Positions 5,676-14,290 of a stretch of 64,000 nucleotides of DNA are shown in pieces. Position 1 is the first letter of the stretch; each line of letters starts with the position of its first letter. The notes beneath the pieces were generated by a model, which was not told the DNA's origin, made no database searches, and worked only from the letters and a program-made list of their open reading frames with translations. The stretch is from Paraflavitalea soli (lineage in GTDB: Bacteria; Bacteroidota; Bacteroidia; Chitinophagales; Chitinophagaceae), in the NCBI RefSeq assembly GCF_003555545.1, contig NZ_CP032157.1:6576546-6640545 (forward strand), read 5' to 3'. The position numbers and the translations under genes were made by a program.

Positions 5676-6233
5676 ATGAAAATAACCTATGCAGCTCCAA
5701 CTGCTTCATTGCAGCGCTGGTTTTGGTGGTTACTCCTGATGAATATACTCTTTATAGTCTGTGCAGAGCTCTATTTGCGCCCACTTACCTACGGTGAAAT
5801 GGTACAGTTTGCCGTAGCCAAAGATACCCGTATAGCCGATGCCATTGTATTGGAATGGAGGGAGATGGGGAAATATGCTAAAGCATTACAAGGCATTTAT
5901 GTTAACTTCCTCTTCATTGGTTTGTATACAGCTGGTCTGGCAGTAGCCTGTGCGTTCCTGTCAAGGCTTACTGGCCATGAAATATTGATCCGGGCAGGCA
6001 AAGGTGCTTTCTGGTTGTTGATCGCCGCTGCAATTTGCGATACAATTGGCAACATCGCCATGATGAAAAGCCTGCAGCAGGCCATTACCCATTGGAATGT
6101 TACCCTCGCCTATGATATGGCAGCCGCGAAATTCTCTGTTATTATCCTCTGCTTACTGTTTATATTGGTATGCCTGATCTTCTGGCTGGCCAATAAGCTT
6201 TTCAGTAAGGACAACACTTCTATGTTTTTTTAA
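5676..6233 (+). CDS. Small four-helix integral membrane protein, unknown function
   Basis: This 185-residue hydrophobic protein has about four membrane segments (roughly 15-33, 75-97, 108-128 and 150-173) and no catalytic motif that I recognise. It starts with ATG at 5676, divergent from the phosphoesterase gene. Its 3' end overlaps the convergent acyltransferase gene by 81 bases, which is unusual though possible. The loops show no metal-binding or nucleotide-binding signature. Confidence 0.6.
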   Translation: MKITYAAPTASLQRWFWWLLLMNILFIVCAELYLRPLTYGEMVQFAVAKDTRIADAIVLEWREMGKYAKALQGIYVNFLFIGLYTAGLAVACAFLSRLTGHEILIRAGKGAFWLLIAAAICDTIGNIAMMKSLQQAITHWNVTLAYDMAAAKFSVIILCLLFILVCLIFWLANKLFSKDNTSMFF

Positions 6234-7241
6234 GGACAATGCTCTCTTTTCTATCAGGAACCAGGAAGCTGTGGCCAATAAGGTAGTGATAAGGAACGTA
6301 GTCAACGTAAATGGCCAATAGCCGGGTTGATCTCCCCATGCAGCATAAATGCTTCGCTGTACAGGAAAGGCATACAAATAAAATCCATACGAAATATCTA
6401 TCCGTGGAAAAGGAATATGGATACTGCTTACGCCGACGCCTATAATAGTATATATAAAAAAGAATAAGGCAGCCGTATCTAAGTAAACAGGAAAGAATTT
6501 CCAGGCAAGAAGCCATAGGGCCAATAACAATAGCCATATGGAAAAGCGAACAGGTATCTTATCCCTGTAGAGATAAAAAACAGCACCTCCCAAAAAATAA
6601 GCCCCAAAATGAAGCAAAGGATAGAGATTTTTCAATCCGGAAAGATGCAATAACTGGTTGGCAAAAAAAAGATTTACCACGATCAACATGCTCCAGCTAC
6701 AGGCTAGCAGCCACCTGTTGCTAAATAGTCTGAGCAGGTAAGCCAATAAGAGAAGCAAGTACATTTTAATTTCCAGAGGAATGGTCCATAATGAGGCATT
6801 TACCGCCTTCCCATCAAGTACACCTGGGAGGGTAAGAACCACCCTTACCGGGAAAGAGTTTTGCACCAGGAAATGCCAGGTCTCCACATGGAAGAGAAAC
6901 TCTCTGACCGGTAAATTAGTAAATATACATCCGGTTACCAGTATGGTAAATAAGGAGCAAATCGCTATGGCAGGGCAAATACGTAAAATACGATTCCACA
7001 AATAGTCTTTTACTGTTGACCTGTTAAGACTTCTGCAAATCAGAAAACCACTCAGCGAAAAAAATATAAATAACCCTAGGGTACTCAGTAGATACCTGCC
7101 TGTAAGTGCGTAAAGAGGCTCCACCTTTTGTGGATTAGTGAATCCATAACCATGGCTGATAAATACCCCCAAAGCCGCCAAAAGGCGCAACGCGTCGAAA
7201 TTATTATGCTTTCTTTGAAAAGTTGCTTCGGCTATGTACAT
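6153..7241 (-). CDS. Acyltransferase-3 (OafA/YrhL-type) membrane O-acyltransferase
   Basis: The 362-residue protein starts with the family signature, NNFDALRLLAALGVFISHGYG, the His of which is typical of acyltransferase-3. It has about ten hydrophobic segments. The family transfers acetyl or other acyl groups to surface sugars from the membrane. It starts 13 bases after the end of the HGSNAT-like gene (7254-8507) on the same strand, so the two probably form an operon. Its 3' end overlaps the convergent membrane-protein gene. The substrate is unknown; surface glycans encoded further right are plausible. Confidence 0.87.
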   Translation of the reverse strand: MYIAEATFQRKHNNFDALRLLAALGVFISHGYGFTNPQKVEPLYALTGRYLLSTLGLFIFFSLSGFLICRSLNRSTVKDYLWNRILRICPAIAICSLFTILVTGCIFTNLPVREFLFHVETWHFLVQNSFPVRVVLTLPGVLDGKAVNASLWTIPLEIKMYLLLLLAYLLRLFSNRWLLACSWSMLIVVNLFFANQLLHLSGLKNLYPLLHFGAYFLGGAVFYLYRDKIPVRFSIWLLLLALWLLAWKFFPVYLDTAALFFFIYTIIGVGVSSIHIPFPRIDISYGFYLYAFPVQRSIYAAWGDQPGYWPFTLTTFLITTLLATASWFLIEKRALSLKKHRSVVLTEKLIGQPEDQAYQYKQ

Positions 7242-7253
7242 GCAGCAATATAC

Positions 7254-8507
7254 TTATACTTTTATATAGATCTTTTTCTTGTCAAGCCAGTATACAATAG
7301 ACCAGTAAAAAGCGATCATGCAAAGAGCATATAATAATGAGCCGTTTTTCAGGTTCTCTGAGACCGGTTTGCAAACATGTTCATAAAACCAGGGGAAGGC
7401 ACTTGTATAAACAGGCTTTCCGTTTTCTGAAAGATGATCTACCCAACGGAATAAGCCGAGAAGGCGTGGGAGAAACCCGCTCAATACAAAAATGAACAGT
7501 GGGTTCTTTCCAAAAACATCGAAAAACTTACTCAGGCTTTTGGTCACACCCCTTTGTTCATGCACTTTCTTGAATTCAATAAGGAAGATCAAAAGTGATA
7601 GGACAAATATGGCGAGTCCGGTGGTATAAAGTACAAAAGAGCTGGTCCATATCTTTTTGTTGATGGGAAATACCATATCCCAGGCAAAGCCGGCAAAGAT
7701 AAGTAAGCTACCGGCCACAAAAAGATGGGTAAGCATATCATAGGTTTTCCCCTTCTGCTGAATATAATGTCCAACGAAGTACCCAAATATGACCTGAACA
7801 ATAGAAGTAAGCGTGCTGGTAATGCCTTCCGGATCGAAAGGAATACCTTCCCCTTTATACATATGGGCAATGCCCAAAATGTCCTTGTCTACCTGTGTGC
7901 CAAAATAACCTTGCAGGCTGAAAGGATCGGCAGGATTGCCCAGCAGGCACATTACCCAATAACCCAGCAATAGGATAATGCAGGTAAAAAATGCACCCCG
8001 TATTTTAAAGAAATAAACGATCAGGGATGCAAAGCAATAGCTGAGCGCGATCCGTTGAAGGACACCCAATATCCGTACGCCGGAAGGTGTACGTCCCTCC
8101 ACGATAGGATCCGCCCATGGTCTGGATACCAGGGCCCCATCTACCCACCTTATGAAGGGAGCCCAATTGAGAAACAGGCCAATAGCAAAGATGAGCAGTG
8201 TGCGTGTAAATACTTTTTTGAGAAATGCAGAGGTGCCGGCAGCTTCAAGTCGGGGCATTACAAATGACATTGCATTGCCTACTGCAAAAAGGAAAAACGG
8301 AAAAACCAGGTCTGTTGGTGTGCAACCATGCCAGGGAGCATGCTCAAGAGGAGCGTAAATATGTCCCCAGCTACCAGGATTGTTTACCAGGATCATGAGC
8401 GCTACCGTGGCGCCGCGAAATACATCGAGGGAATAGAAGCGTTGGGTCAAAGCTGTGGATTTAAAGGGAAAGATAAGCAACAAGGTTGAAGCTGCAAGAA
8501 CTAACAA
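7254..8507 (-). CDS. HGSNAT/DUF5009-like membrane acetyltransferase
   Basis: The protein has the motif SLDVFRGATVALMILVNN near the N-terminus, then WHGCTPTDLVFPFFLF, and about ten to twelve membrane segments. This is typical of bacterial relatives of lysosomal heparan-alpha-glucosaminide N-acetyltransferase (NagX/DUF5009). The family moves acetyl groups across the membrane to amino sugars. The longest frame starts at a TTG (8507); a second TTG at 8450 would give a protein starting TQRFYSLDVFRG, closer to relatives. I cannot decide between them. It lies upstream of the acyltransferase-3 gene in the same direction. Confidence 0.82.
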   Translation of the reverse strand: MLVLAASTLLLIFPFKSTALTQRFYSLDVFRGATVALMILVNNPGSWGHIYAPLEHAPWHGCTPTDLVFPFFLFAVGNAMSFVMPRLEAAGTSAFLKKVFTRTLLIFAIGLFLNWAPFIRWVDGALVSRPWADPIVEGRTPSGVRILGVLQRIALSYCFASLIVYFFKIRGAFFTCIILLLGYWVMCLLGNPADPFSLQGYFGTQVDKDILGIAHMYKGEGIPFDPEGITSTLTSIVQVIFGYFVGHYIQQKGKTYDMLTHLFVAGSLLIFAGFAWDMVFPINKKIWTSSFVLYTTGLAIFVLSLLIFLIEFKKVHEQRGVTKSLSKFFDVFGKNPLFIFVLSGFLPRLLGLFRWVDHLSENGKPVYTSAFPWFYEHVCKPVSENLKNGSLLYALCMIAFYWSIVYWLDKKKIYIKV

Positions 8508-8814
8508 CCTTGCAAAGAATTCCGTTATTTAAAACAAAAATAGCTGATGCCTTGAATTTTGGTCTGGCGTTTGTAATGGGTGTGCTGCCTGGTATTAAAT
8601 ACTGGTTTTTACTTAGTGGTGAATGAAAGAGCTGTGTGGCGTTTAATCCTTACAGTTCAATCTATTTGAGCAGTGAATTAACCGGATAATGACCGGGATC
8701 AATCGCATAAAGATTGACGCCCATATCTGCCATTCTGGACCAGTCCCCAATTTGTGACTGAGAAGTTGGTATTTTTTATTGAAAAATAATGATTTAAGTA
8801 TTTTAATGTCGTGA

Positions 8815-8843
8815 TTTTGCACATTAAAAATCTCCTATATTTG
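8815..8843 (+). promoter_or_regulatory. Bacteroidota-type promoter of the polysaccharide operon
   Basis: A -7 element TATATTTG (8836-8843) matches TAnnTTTG exactly. A -33-like TTTTG lies at 8815-8819; the spacing is slightly short of the usual. Transcription would start near 8850, leaving an untranslated leader of roughly 255 bases before the first gene at 9108. Confidence 0.65.
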
Positions 8844-8942
8844 CAAACGTCAAACGAAAAGTTGGCAGTCCAAGTGATTTTTTGTTGACCTGGAACGAAT
8901 ACCTGTGAAAACATTAATAAACGCATTTTTACAATTGAGTGG

Positions 8943-8986
8943 AAGGGTATGGGGAGTACTTCGCAAGAAGACTCACTTATACCCTT
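8943..8986 (+). promoter_or_regulatory. Leader hairpin, candidate UpxY antitermination target
   Basis: AAGGGTAT 8943-8950 pairs exactly with ATACCCTT 8979-8986. Inside, AGT/ACT and TTC/GAA pairs close a GCAA tetraloop. A compact stem-loop in the long 5' leader of a capsule operon that encodes its own UpxY-like NusG paralogue suggests a pausing or antitermination element. This role is inferred from known Bacteroides capsule operons. Confidence 0.5.
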
Positions 8987-9107
8987 TCGCTTTATATAAT
9001 AGATTTTAGTGCAATAAGTACACTAATAATCAGTCATTTATGGTTAAATCATGTGACTGAGGTGGCGAAGCCTTGCAATGAAAATAGTAGCTGGAACCAT
9101 TTGATAA

Positions 9108-9683
9108 ATGAAATATTGGGCACACGAAACGGCTGTTATTGATCCCGGTAGTAGCATCGGGGATTATACTCGTATATGGCATTTTTCGCATATTATGCCT
9201 GGATGCGTGATCGGAGAACGCTGTAACCTGGGTCAGAACGTCGTTGTGATGCCTGAGGTAGTGATAGGGAACAATGTAAAGATTCAAAACAACGTATCCA
9301 TTTATACTGGTGTGGTTTGCGAAGATGATGTTTTTCTGGGTCCATCGATGGTATTTACCAACGTTATCAATCCAAGAAGTGCCATTGTACGTAAACATGA
9401 ATATCAAAAAACACTGGTAAGAAAAGGTGCCTCGATCGGCGCCAATGCTACTATCATTTGTGGCAATACCATTGGCGAATACGCGTTAATAGGCGCCGGC
9501 ACTGTAATAACTAAAGACGTAAAGCCTTATGCCCTGGTGATCGGCAATCCCGGCAGGCAGGTAGGTTGGGTAAGTGAATATGGACACCAACTGGAGTTTA
9601 ATGAAAAAGGAATGGCAATTTGCCCGGAAAGTAAACAAGTATATCGACTGGAAAACGAACAGGTGAAGAAAAATGGCCAGTAA
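9108..9683 (+). CDS. Left-handed beta-helix sugar N-acetyltransferase (WlbB/WbpD-like)
   Basis: The 191-residue protein is built from hexapeptide repeats (for example IGERCN, IGNNVK, IGANAT) and ends its catalytic domain with a typical [10 protein letters not shown] segment. The opening [16 protein letters not shown] and the FTNVINPRS loop resemble WlbB/WbpD. These acetylate the 3-amino group of UDP-2-acetamido-3-amino-glucuronate. It is the first gene of the operon. The dehydrogenase and aminotransferase that would make this substrate are not in the window, so the exact substrate is uncertain. The end overlaps the next gene by 11 bases. Confidence 0.82.
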   Translation: MKYWAHETAVIDPGSSIGDYTRIWHFSHIMPGCVIGERCNLGQNVVVMPEVVIGNNVKIQNNVSIYTGVVCEDDVFLGPSMVFTNVINPRSAIVRKHEYQKTLVRKGASIGANATIICGNTIGEYALIGAGTVITKDVKPYALVIGNPGRQVGWVSEYGHQLEFNEKGMAICPESKQVYRLENEQVKKNGQ

Positions 9684-10188
9684 TGGTACGATAAGAAAAT
9701 GGTATGCAGTCTACACGAAACCCCGGTGGGAAAAAAAGGCACATGCCCTGTTGGTAGAGAAAGGGATAGAATGCTATTGTCCATTGAATAAAGTACATCG
9801 TAAATGGAGCGACCGGATCAAGGTAGTGGAAGAACCTTTATTCAAATCCTACGTATTTGTGCGGGTAAATGAAGAAGAGAAAACCCCTGTACGTATGGTG
9901 AATGGCGTAGTGAATTTTGTGTACTGGCAGGGAAAACCTGCCCTGATCAGGGATAAAGAAATATTTGCTATCCGTAAATTCCTGAATGAATATGAAAATG
10001 TGGAGGTGAGGCAGGTAGATATAGCTCCGGAGGCCACTGTGGTGGTAGAACAAGGTGTGCTGATGGGCAAAAAAGGGACTGTAAAACGTGTGCTGCGTAA
10101 AAAAGTAGAAGTTCTGATTGAAAGTATCGGTTTTACCCTGACCGCTTATATTGATAAATCGAAAGTTGTGGTTATTGAAAAACAGTAG
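9673..10188 (+). CDS. UpxY/NusG-like transcription antiterminator
   Basis: The 171-residue protein has a NusG N-terminal domain ([19 protein letters not shown] at about 9-27, then [11 protein letters not shown]) and a C-terminal KOW-like part ([16 protein letters not shown], about 128-144). NusG paralogues of this kind (UpxY in Bacteroides) travel with RNA polymerase and let it read through long capsule operons. It overlaps the upstream gene by 11 bases and precedes wza. The long leader with a hairpin ahead of the operon is the expected place of action. Confidence 0.87.
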   Translation: MASNGTIRKWYAVYTKPRWEKKAHALLVEKGIECYCPLNKVHRKWSDRIKVVEEPLFKSYVFVRVNEEEKTPVRMVNGVVNFVYWQGKPALIRDKEIFAIRKFLNEYENVEVRQVDIAPEATVVVEQGVLMGKKGTVKRVLRKKVEVLIESIGFTLTAYIDKSKVVVIEKQ

Positions 10189-10206
10189 ATTTGATAATTA
10201 CCTAAA

Positions 10207-11019
10207 ATGATCTTCATGCAACGCCTATTCGGCATTTTACTGGTCATCATCATTATAATAGTAGGAAGTTCCTGTGGCAATGTAAAAAACCTGCAATATG
10301 TGCAGGGGGCCTTTGATACGGCGAAATTGAGCAAAGTTCAATTTACGGATCCGGTGATACAAACCGGGGACCTGTTGGGCATTAATTTGTACAGCGATGA
10401 TGCAAAAGCTACGGCAGCAGTAATGGCGCAGCCAACAACGATCAGTGCTCTGGCAGGAAATTCCGGTACAGCCAGTACAGCTACACCTGCTGCTACTCCT
10501 GGCACAGGCTATCTCGTAAACCAGGATGGGTTCATACAATTATATAAAATAGGTATGATCAAGGCTGCGGGTATGACGAAAAAACAACTGGCCGACTCGC
10601 TGGCGCAACGGTACGTGACCTTGGACCTGCTAAAGAATCCTTTTGTAGAAGTACGATTCCTCAACTATAAGGTTACATTGGTTGGTGAAGTAGCCCATCC
10701 CGGTACGTATAGTTTTCCGACGGAGAAAATAAATATTTTCGAGGCCATAAGCCTCGCAGGTGATATTACAGTATTTGGAAAGCGGAATAATGTAAAGGTG
10801 GTGAGGGAGATAAATGGAGTGAGACAGTTTGTTGAGCTGGATCTTAGTAAGCCCGATGTCTTTGGCTCGCCATATTATTACCTGCAGCAGAATGATATGG
10901 TAATTGTGGATGTGACTAAGAACAAAGCCGCAGTGAATGATCAGGTTACTGTACGAAATATTACTGTAGCGGCCAGCATATTGGCAACGATTGCTATTTT
11001 CATTAATATATTCAAATAG
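10207..11019 (+). CDS. wza: Outer-membrane polysaccharide export lipoprotein (Wza/OPX family)
   Basis: The 270-residue protein starts with a lipoprotein signal: a hydrophobic stretch, then VGSSC with the lipidated Cys at 23. A second ATG at 10216 is an equally possible start. A poly-export domain (around 45-145) is followed by an SLBB-type domain (VTLVGEVAHPGTYSFPTEK region, around 155-220). The C-terminus is a hydrophobic helix (about 251-268), as in Bacteroidota OPX proteins. A Ser/Thr/Ala-rich insert around 80-100 is unusual. It forms the outer-membrane exit for the polymer and is followed after 2 bases by the Wzc gene. Confidence 0.92.
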   Translation: MIFMQRLFGILLVIIIIIVGSSCGNVKNLQYVQGAFDTAKLSKVQFTDPVIQTGDLLGINLYSDDAKATAAVMAQPTTISALAGNSGTASTATPAATPGTGYLVNQDGFIQLYKIGMIKAAGMTKKQLADSLAQRYVTLDLLKNPFVEVRFLNYKVTLVGEVAHPGTYSFPTEKINIFEAISLAGDITVFGKRNNVKVVREINGVRQFVELDLSKPDVFGSPYYYLQQNDMVIVDVTKNKAAVNDQVTVRNITVAASILATIAIFINIFK

Positions 11020-11021
11020 AC

Positions 11022-13424
11022 ATGACAGAAGCTACTATAGATCAACAACGGTCTAAACCTTCTATTACCCCCCGCGAGCTTATATTCAAATATATCCGCT
11101 TCCTGCCATGGTTAATTGTTTCTGTGATCCTGATGCTGGCAGGCGCCTATATTAAATTGCGTTACTCCACGCCCGTCTATAGCGTATCAGGCAAATTATT
11201 GGTAAACAGCCAGACCCCTTACAGCAATGCAGGAGAAAAGTTTGATGATATCTTCATGATGCAGCGGGCAGACAAGCTGAATGATGAGATAGAGATCATT
11301 AAATCACGTTCCATGGCCAGCCGGGTAGTCCGCAGCTTGGGTTTGGAAATGCAGGTAAATAATAAGGGGAAGATCCGCTCGACGATCATTCACCCAAGGG
11401 ATGTGCCTTTTCAATTCAATATTGTAGCCATCGATTCAACTAAGGGGTTCAGCGTTTTGGTGACCCTCACAGATAATGATCAGTTCAGGCTGAACGAGAA
11501 TCCTAAAAAATACTTCTTCAACGAGTTGGTGCAAATACCCGGTGTAAGTTTCCGGATCACGCCCAACAACTCCGACAGACATGCTTTTGCCAGTAATGAT
11601 TTTGCAGTTAGCTGGGTACCCACAGAAATCGTAGCTGCCACGCTTAGCGGTAATATCGGGGTGGCCAGGGTTACAGAAGGGACCAATGTGTTGTATCTTA
11701 CCTATCAGACTGAAAACGTAAGGCTGGGCATGGACATCGTGAACCAGTACATGAAGGAGTACCAGCAAGGTAGCCTTGAAGACAAGCGGGAGATTGCCGG
11801 TAAAACCCTTGCGTTCATCAACAGTCAAAAAGATACAGTATTCAGAGAATTGAGAAGTGTGGAAGGCAACCTGCAAAAATACCGTCAGGAAAACCAACTA
11901 TACAATGCAGAGGCTCAGACAAACCTTCTTTTTGATGAATTGTCCGAGAGCAACAAAGAAGCTATAAAACAGGGTGTAAGCCTGCGACAAATAGATTATA
12001 ACATTGCTTATCTTTCTGACAGTAACAAACGTAATGAGTTCCAGATGATCTCCTCCATGTTAGGTGTGGATGAGCCATCATTGGCTGATCAGGTTATAAC
12101 TTTCAATAGACTACAGTTAGAGCGGGAAACAGCCCTTAAAACAATACCGGCTGGTAACCCAACGATCCTAAACATGGAGGCCGCCATTGAAAGATTGCGT
12201 AAGGATATCATTGAGAACCTGCGAAATGTACGGCAAACTCATGTGTTGGCATTGAATGAGGTTTCACGCCAAAATACTGGAACTAACCAGGTAATCAGTT
12301 CTATTCCAGCCAAGGAAAAACAATTGCTGGAAGTTACCCGGCAGCAGGCCATCTTACAGGAGCTCTATTCTTACCTGCTGCAGAAGCAGTTGGAAACAGC
12401 ATTGGCCTCTGCTTCTACTATTTCCAATATTAAAGTAGTAGAGCCGGCCATGTCTTCAGGTATACCGGTAAGTCCTAATCGCAGGGGACTCTATATTATG
12501 GCATTTGCTATAGGAATAGCCGTACCGGTTGCAATTATATTCCTGCTTGAGTACCTGAACGATAAGGTGAAAAGCAAAGCAGAAATACAGCAAATGACTT
12601 CCGCACCGATACTGGGAGAAGTAGGCCATGCTGATCATGCAAACACCCTGGTCGTAACCGGTACAAGCCGGAAATTCCTGGCCGAACAATTCAGGATCAT
12701 TCGCTCAAACCTTCAGTATATTTTGCCCAAGGTAGAAAAACCTGCTATCCTGGTTACCTCATCTTTTAGTGGAGAGGGTAAATCATTTGTGAGTACTAAC
12801 CTTGGCTCGGTATTAGCTCTTTCAGGTAAACGTACCGTGATCCTTGAATTCGATATCCGCAAGCCCAAAATATTGAAAGGCCTTGGGTTGCATGAACGAA
12901 AAGGGATTACTAACTATATTGTCAGCAATATAAAAGTGGAAGAAGTGATACACCCGGTGCCAAGCGTTGAAAACCTGTTTGTTGTACCCTGCGGCCCTGT
13001 ACCTCCCAACCCCGCTGAAATGCTGCTGAATGAAAGAGTTGAATTGTTATTCCGTGAATTGCGTAATTTATTTGATGTGATCATCGTCGATACCGCTCCC
13101 ATAGGGCTGGTAAGTGATGCCATGAGCCTTGGTCGCTTTGTAGACGCTACAGTATATATTGTACGCCATAACTACACGATGAAAAAGCAGATACAGTTGA
13201 TCGAGGATATCTATCAGCATAACAAATTACCGCATCTTTCCATTATTATTAATGATATCGATACTCGTAGCTCCTATGGTGGCTATGGTTATGGTGGCTA
13301 TGGTTATGGATATGGCTACGGATATGGCTTGGGTAAGGCGAGCCTGGGATATTTTGAAAGTGAAAACGGAGATGCCAAACGCTCTCGCCTGAGAAGATGG
13401 TTCTCCCGGTCATCAAAAAAGTAA
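11022..13424 (+). CDS. wzc: Polysaccharide co-polymerase / BY-kinase (Wzc family)
   Basis: This 800-residue inner-membrane protein has a Wzz-type N-terminal domain with a first membrane segment at about 25-45, a long periplasmic coiled-coil region, a second membrane segment at about 487-508, and a cytoplasmic tyrosine kinase. Walker A SFSGEGKS lies near 578-587, Walker A' ILEFDIRKPK near 607-616, and Walker B VIIVDTAP near 686-693. The C-terminal tail (about 749-770) is a Gly-Tyr repeat with around nine tyrosines, the autophosphorylation cluster. It acts with Wza in export. The likely cognate phosphatase is the CpsB-type enzyme at 44680-45420. Confidence 0.94.
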   Translation: MTEATIDQQRSKPSITPRELIFKYIRFLPWLIVSVILMLAGAYIKLRYSTPVYSVSGKLLVNSQTPYSNAGEKFDDIFMMQRADKLNDEIEIIKSRSMASRVVRSLGLEMQVNNKGKIRSTIIHPRDVPFQFNIVAIDSTKGFSVLVTLTDNDQFRLNENPKKYFFNELVQIPGVSFRITPNNSDRHAFASNDFAVSWVPTEIVAATLSGNIGVARVTEGTNVLYLTYQTENVRLGMDIVNQYMKEYQQGSLEDKREIAGKTLAFINSQKDTVFRELRSVEGNLQKYRQENQLYNAEAQTNLLFDELSESNKEAIKQGVSLRQIDYNIAYLSDSNKRNEFQMISSMLGVDEPSLADQVITFNRLQLERETALKTIPAGNPTILNMEAAIERLRKDIIENLRNVRQTHVLALNEVSRQNTGTNQVISSIPAKEKQLLEVTRQQAILQELYSYLLQKQLETALASASTISNIKVVEPAMSSGIPVSPNRRGLYIMAFAIGIAVPVAIIFLLEYLNDKVKSKAEIQQMTSAPILGEVGHADHANTLVVTGTSRKFLAEQFRIIRSNLQYILPKVEKPAILVTSSFSGEGKSFVSTNLGSVLALSGKRTVILEFDIRKPKILKGLGLHERKGITNYIVSNIKVEEVIHPVPSVENLFVVPCGPVPPNPAEMLLNERVELLFRELRNLFDVIIVDTAPIGLVSDAMSLGRFVDATVYIVRHNYTMKKQIQLIEDIYQHNKLPHLSIIINDIDTRSSYGGYGYGGYGYGYGYGYGLGKASLGYFESENGDAKRSRLRRWFSRSSKK

Positions 13425-13440
13425 AACTTTATCTTACATC

Positions 13441-14280
13441 ATGTCTGCTGTTACAGAAGAGTTGATTATCGAGCCTGGTCGGTCTGAAAAGAATTACTGG
13501 AAAGATCTGTGGCGCTATAGGGAGCTGTTTTATATCCTTAGCTGGCGGGATATAAAGATCCGTTACAAGCAAACGGTAATTGGAGCGGCCTGGGGAGTAA
13601 TAAGACCATTCCTGACGATGCTGGTATTCACATTTGTTTTCGGAAAGATTGCCAACCTGGCCGATAAAAATGGTCCGCCTTACCCCATCATTGTTTTTGC
13701 AGGATTATTACCCTGGCAATTTTTTTCCACTGCTTTATCTGAAGCGAGTAATAGTTTGATCGGTAATGCAAACCTAATATCGAAGATCTACTTCCCCCGG
13801 ATGATCGTACCAGCCTCGTCCATTATTACCAGTCTGATAGATTTCGCTATCTCCTTTGGACTGCTGTTATTGGCAATGTTGTACTACCATTACATCCCCC
13901 CTATACAAATACTTTTGCTGCCATTATTTATAATAATGGTATTAATTATAGCTTTGGGAGTAGGTCTATATGTTACTGCGCTTAATGTAAAGTACAGGGA
14001 CTTTCGTTATATCATTCCTTTTATCGTTCAGTTTGGTCTTTACATTACACCAGTGGGCTACAGCAGCCAGAAAATTGCTCAAATGTATGGTGAACAGGCC
14101 CGGTTTTGGTTCTCCATTAATCCCCTGGCTGGAATAATAGATGGCTTTCGCTGGTGTATTGTGGGAGAACCTATGTACTGGCCAGGATTTTTTCTATCCT
14201 GGGGCCTGATGCTGTTTTTCTTATGGTTAGGCATCACCTATTTCCGGAAAACCGAAAAGTCGTTTGCAGACAATATATAA
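13441..14280 (+). CDS. wzm: ABC-2 polysaccharide transporter permease (Wzm)
   Basis: The 279-residue protein has about six membrane helices. Its cytoplasmic N-terminal segment (YWKDLWRYRELFYILSWRDI then KIRYKQTVIGAAWG) is diagnostic of Wzm/KpsM/TagG-type ABC-2 permeases. It should move lipid-linked glycan across the inner membrane together with the ATPase encoded 10 bases downstream. Confidence 0.92.
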   Translation: MSAVTEELIIEPGRSEKNYWKDLWRYRELFYILSWRDIKIRYKQTVIGAAWGVIRPFLTMLVFTFVFGKIANLADKNGPPYPIIVFAGLLPWQFFSTALSEASNSLIGNANLISKIYFPRMIVPASSIITSLIDFAISFGLLLLAMLYYHYIPPIQILLLPLFIIMVLIIALGVGLYVTALNVKYRDFRYIIPFIVQFGLYITPVGYSSQKIAQMYGEQARFWFSINPLAGIIDGFRWCIVGEPMYWPGFFLSWGLMLFFLWLGITYFRKTEKSFADNI

Positions 14281-14290
14281 GTAGTTTATT

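Larger units (their letters stand above)
8508..9107. other. 600-base non-coding region before the polysaccharide operon
   Basis: This stretch separates the acyltransferase pair from the polysaccharide locus. The short frames in it show no coding character. It holds the promoter at 8815-8843 and the leader hairpin at 8943-8986. The part 8508-8800 shows nothing else that I can name. Confidence 0.7.

Noticed and set aside
8699-9142. Short frames 8699-8926 (minus) and 8939-9142 (plus)
   Set aside because: They overlap the promoter and leader hairpin of the polysaccharide operon and have no recognisable protein features.
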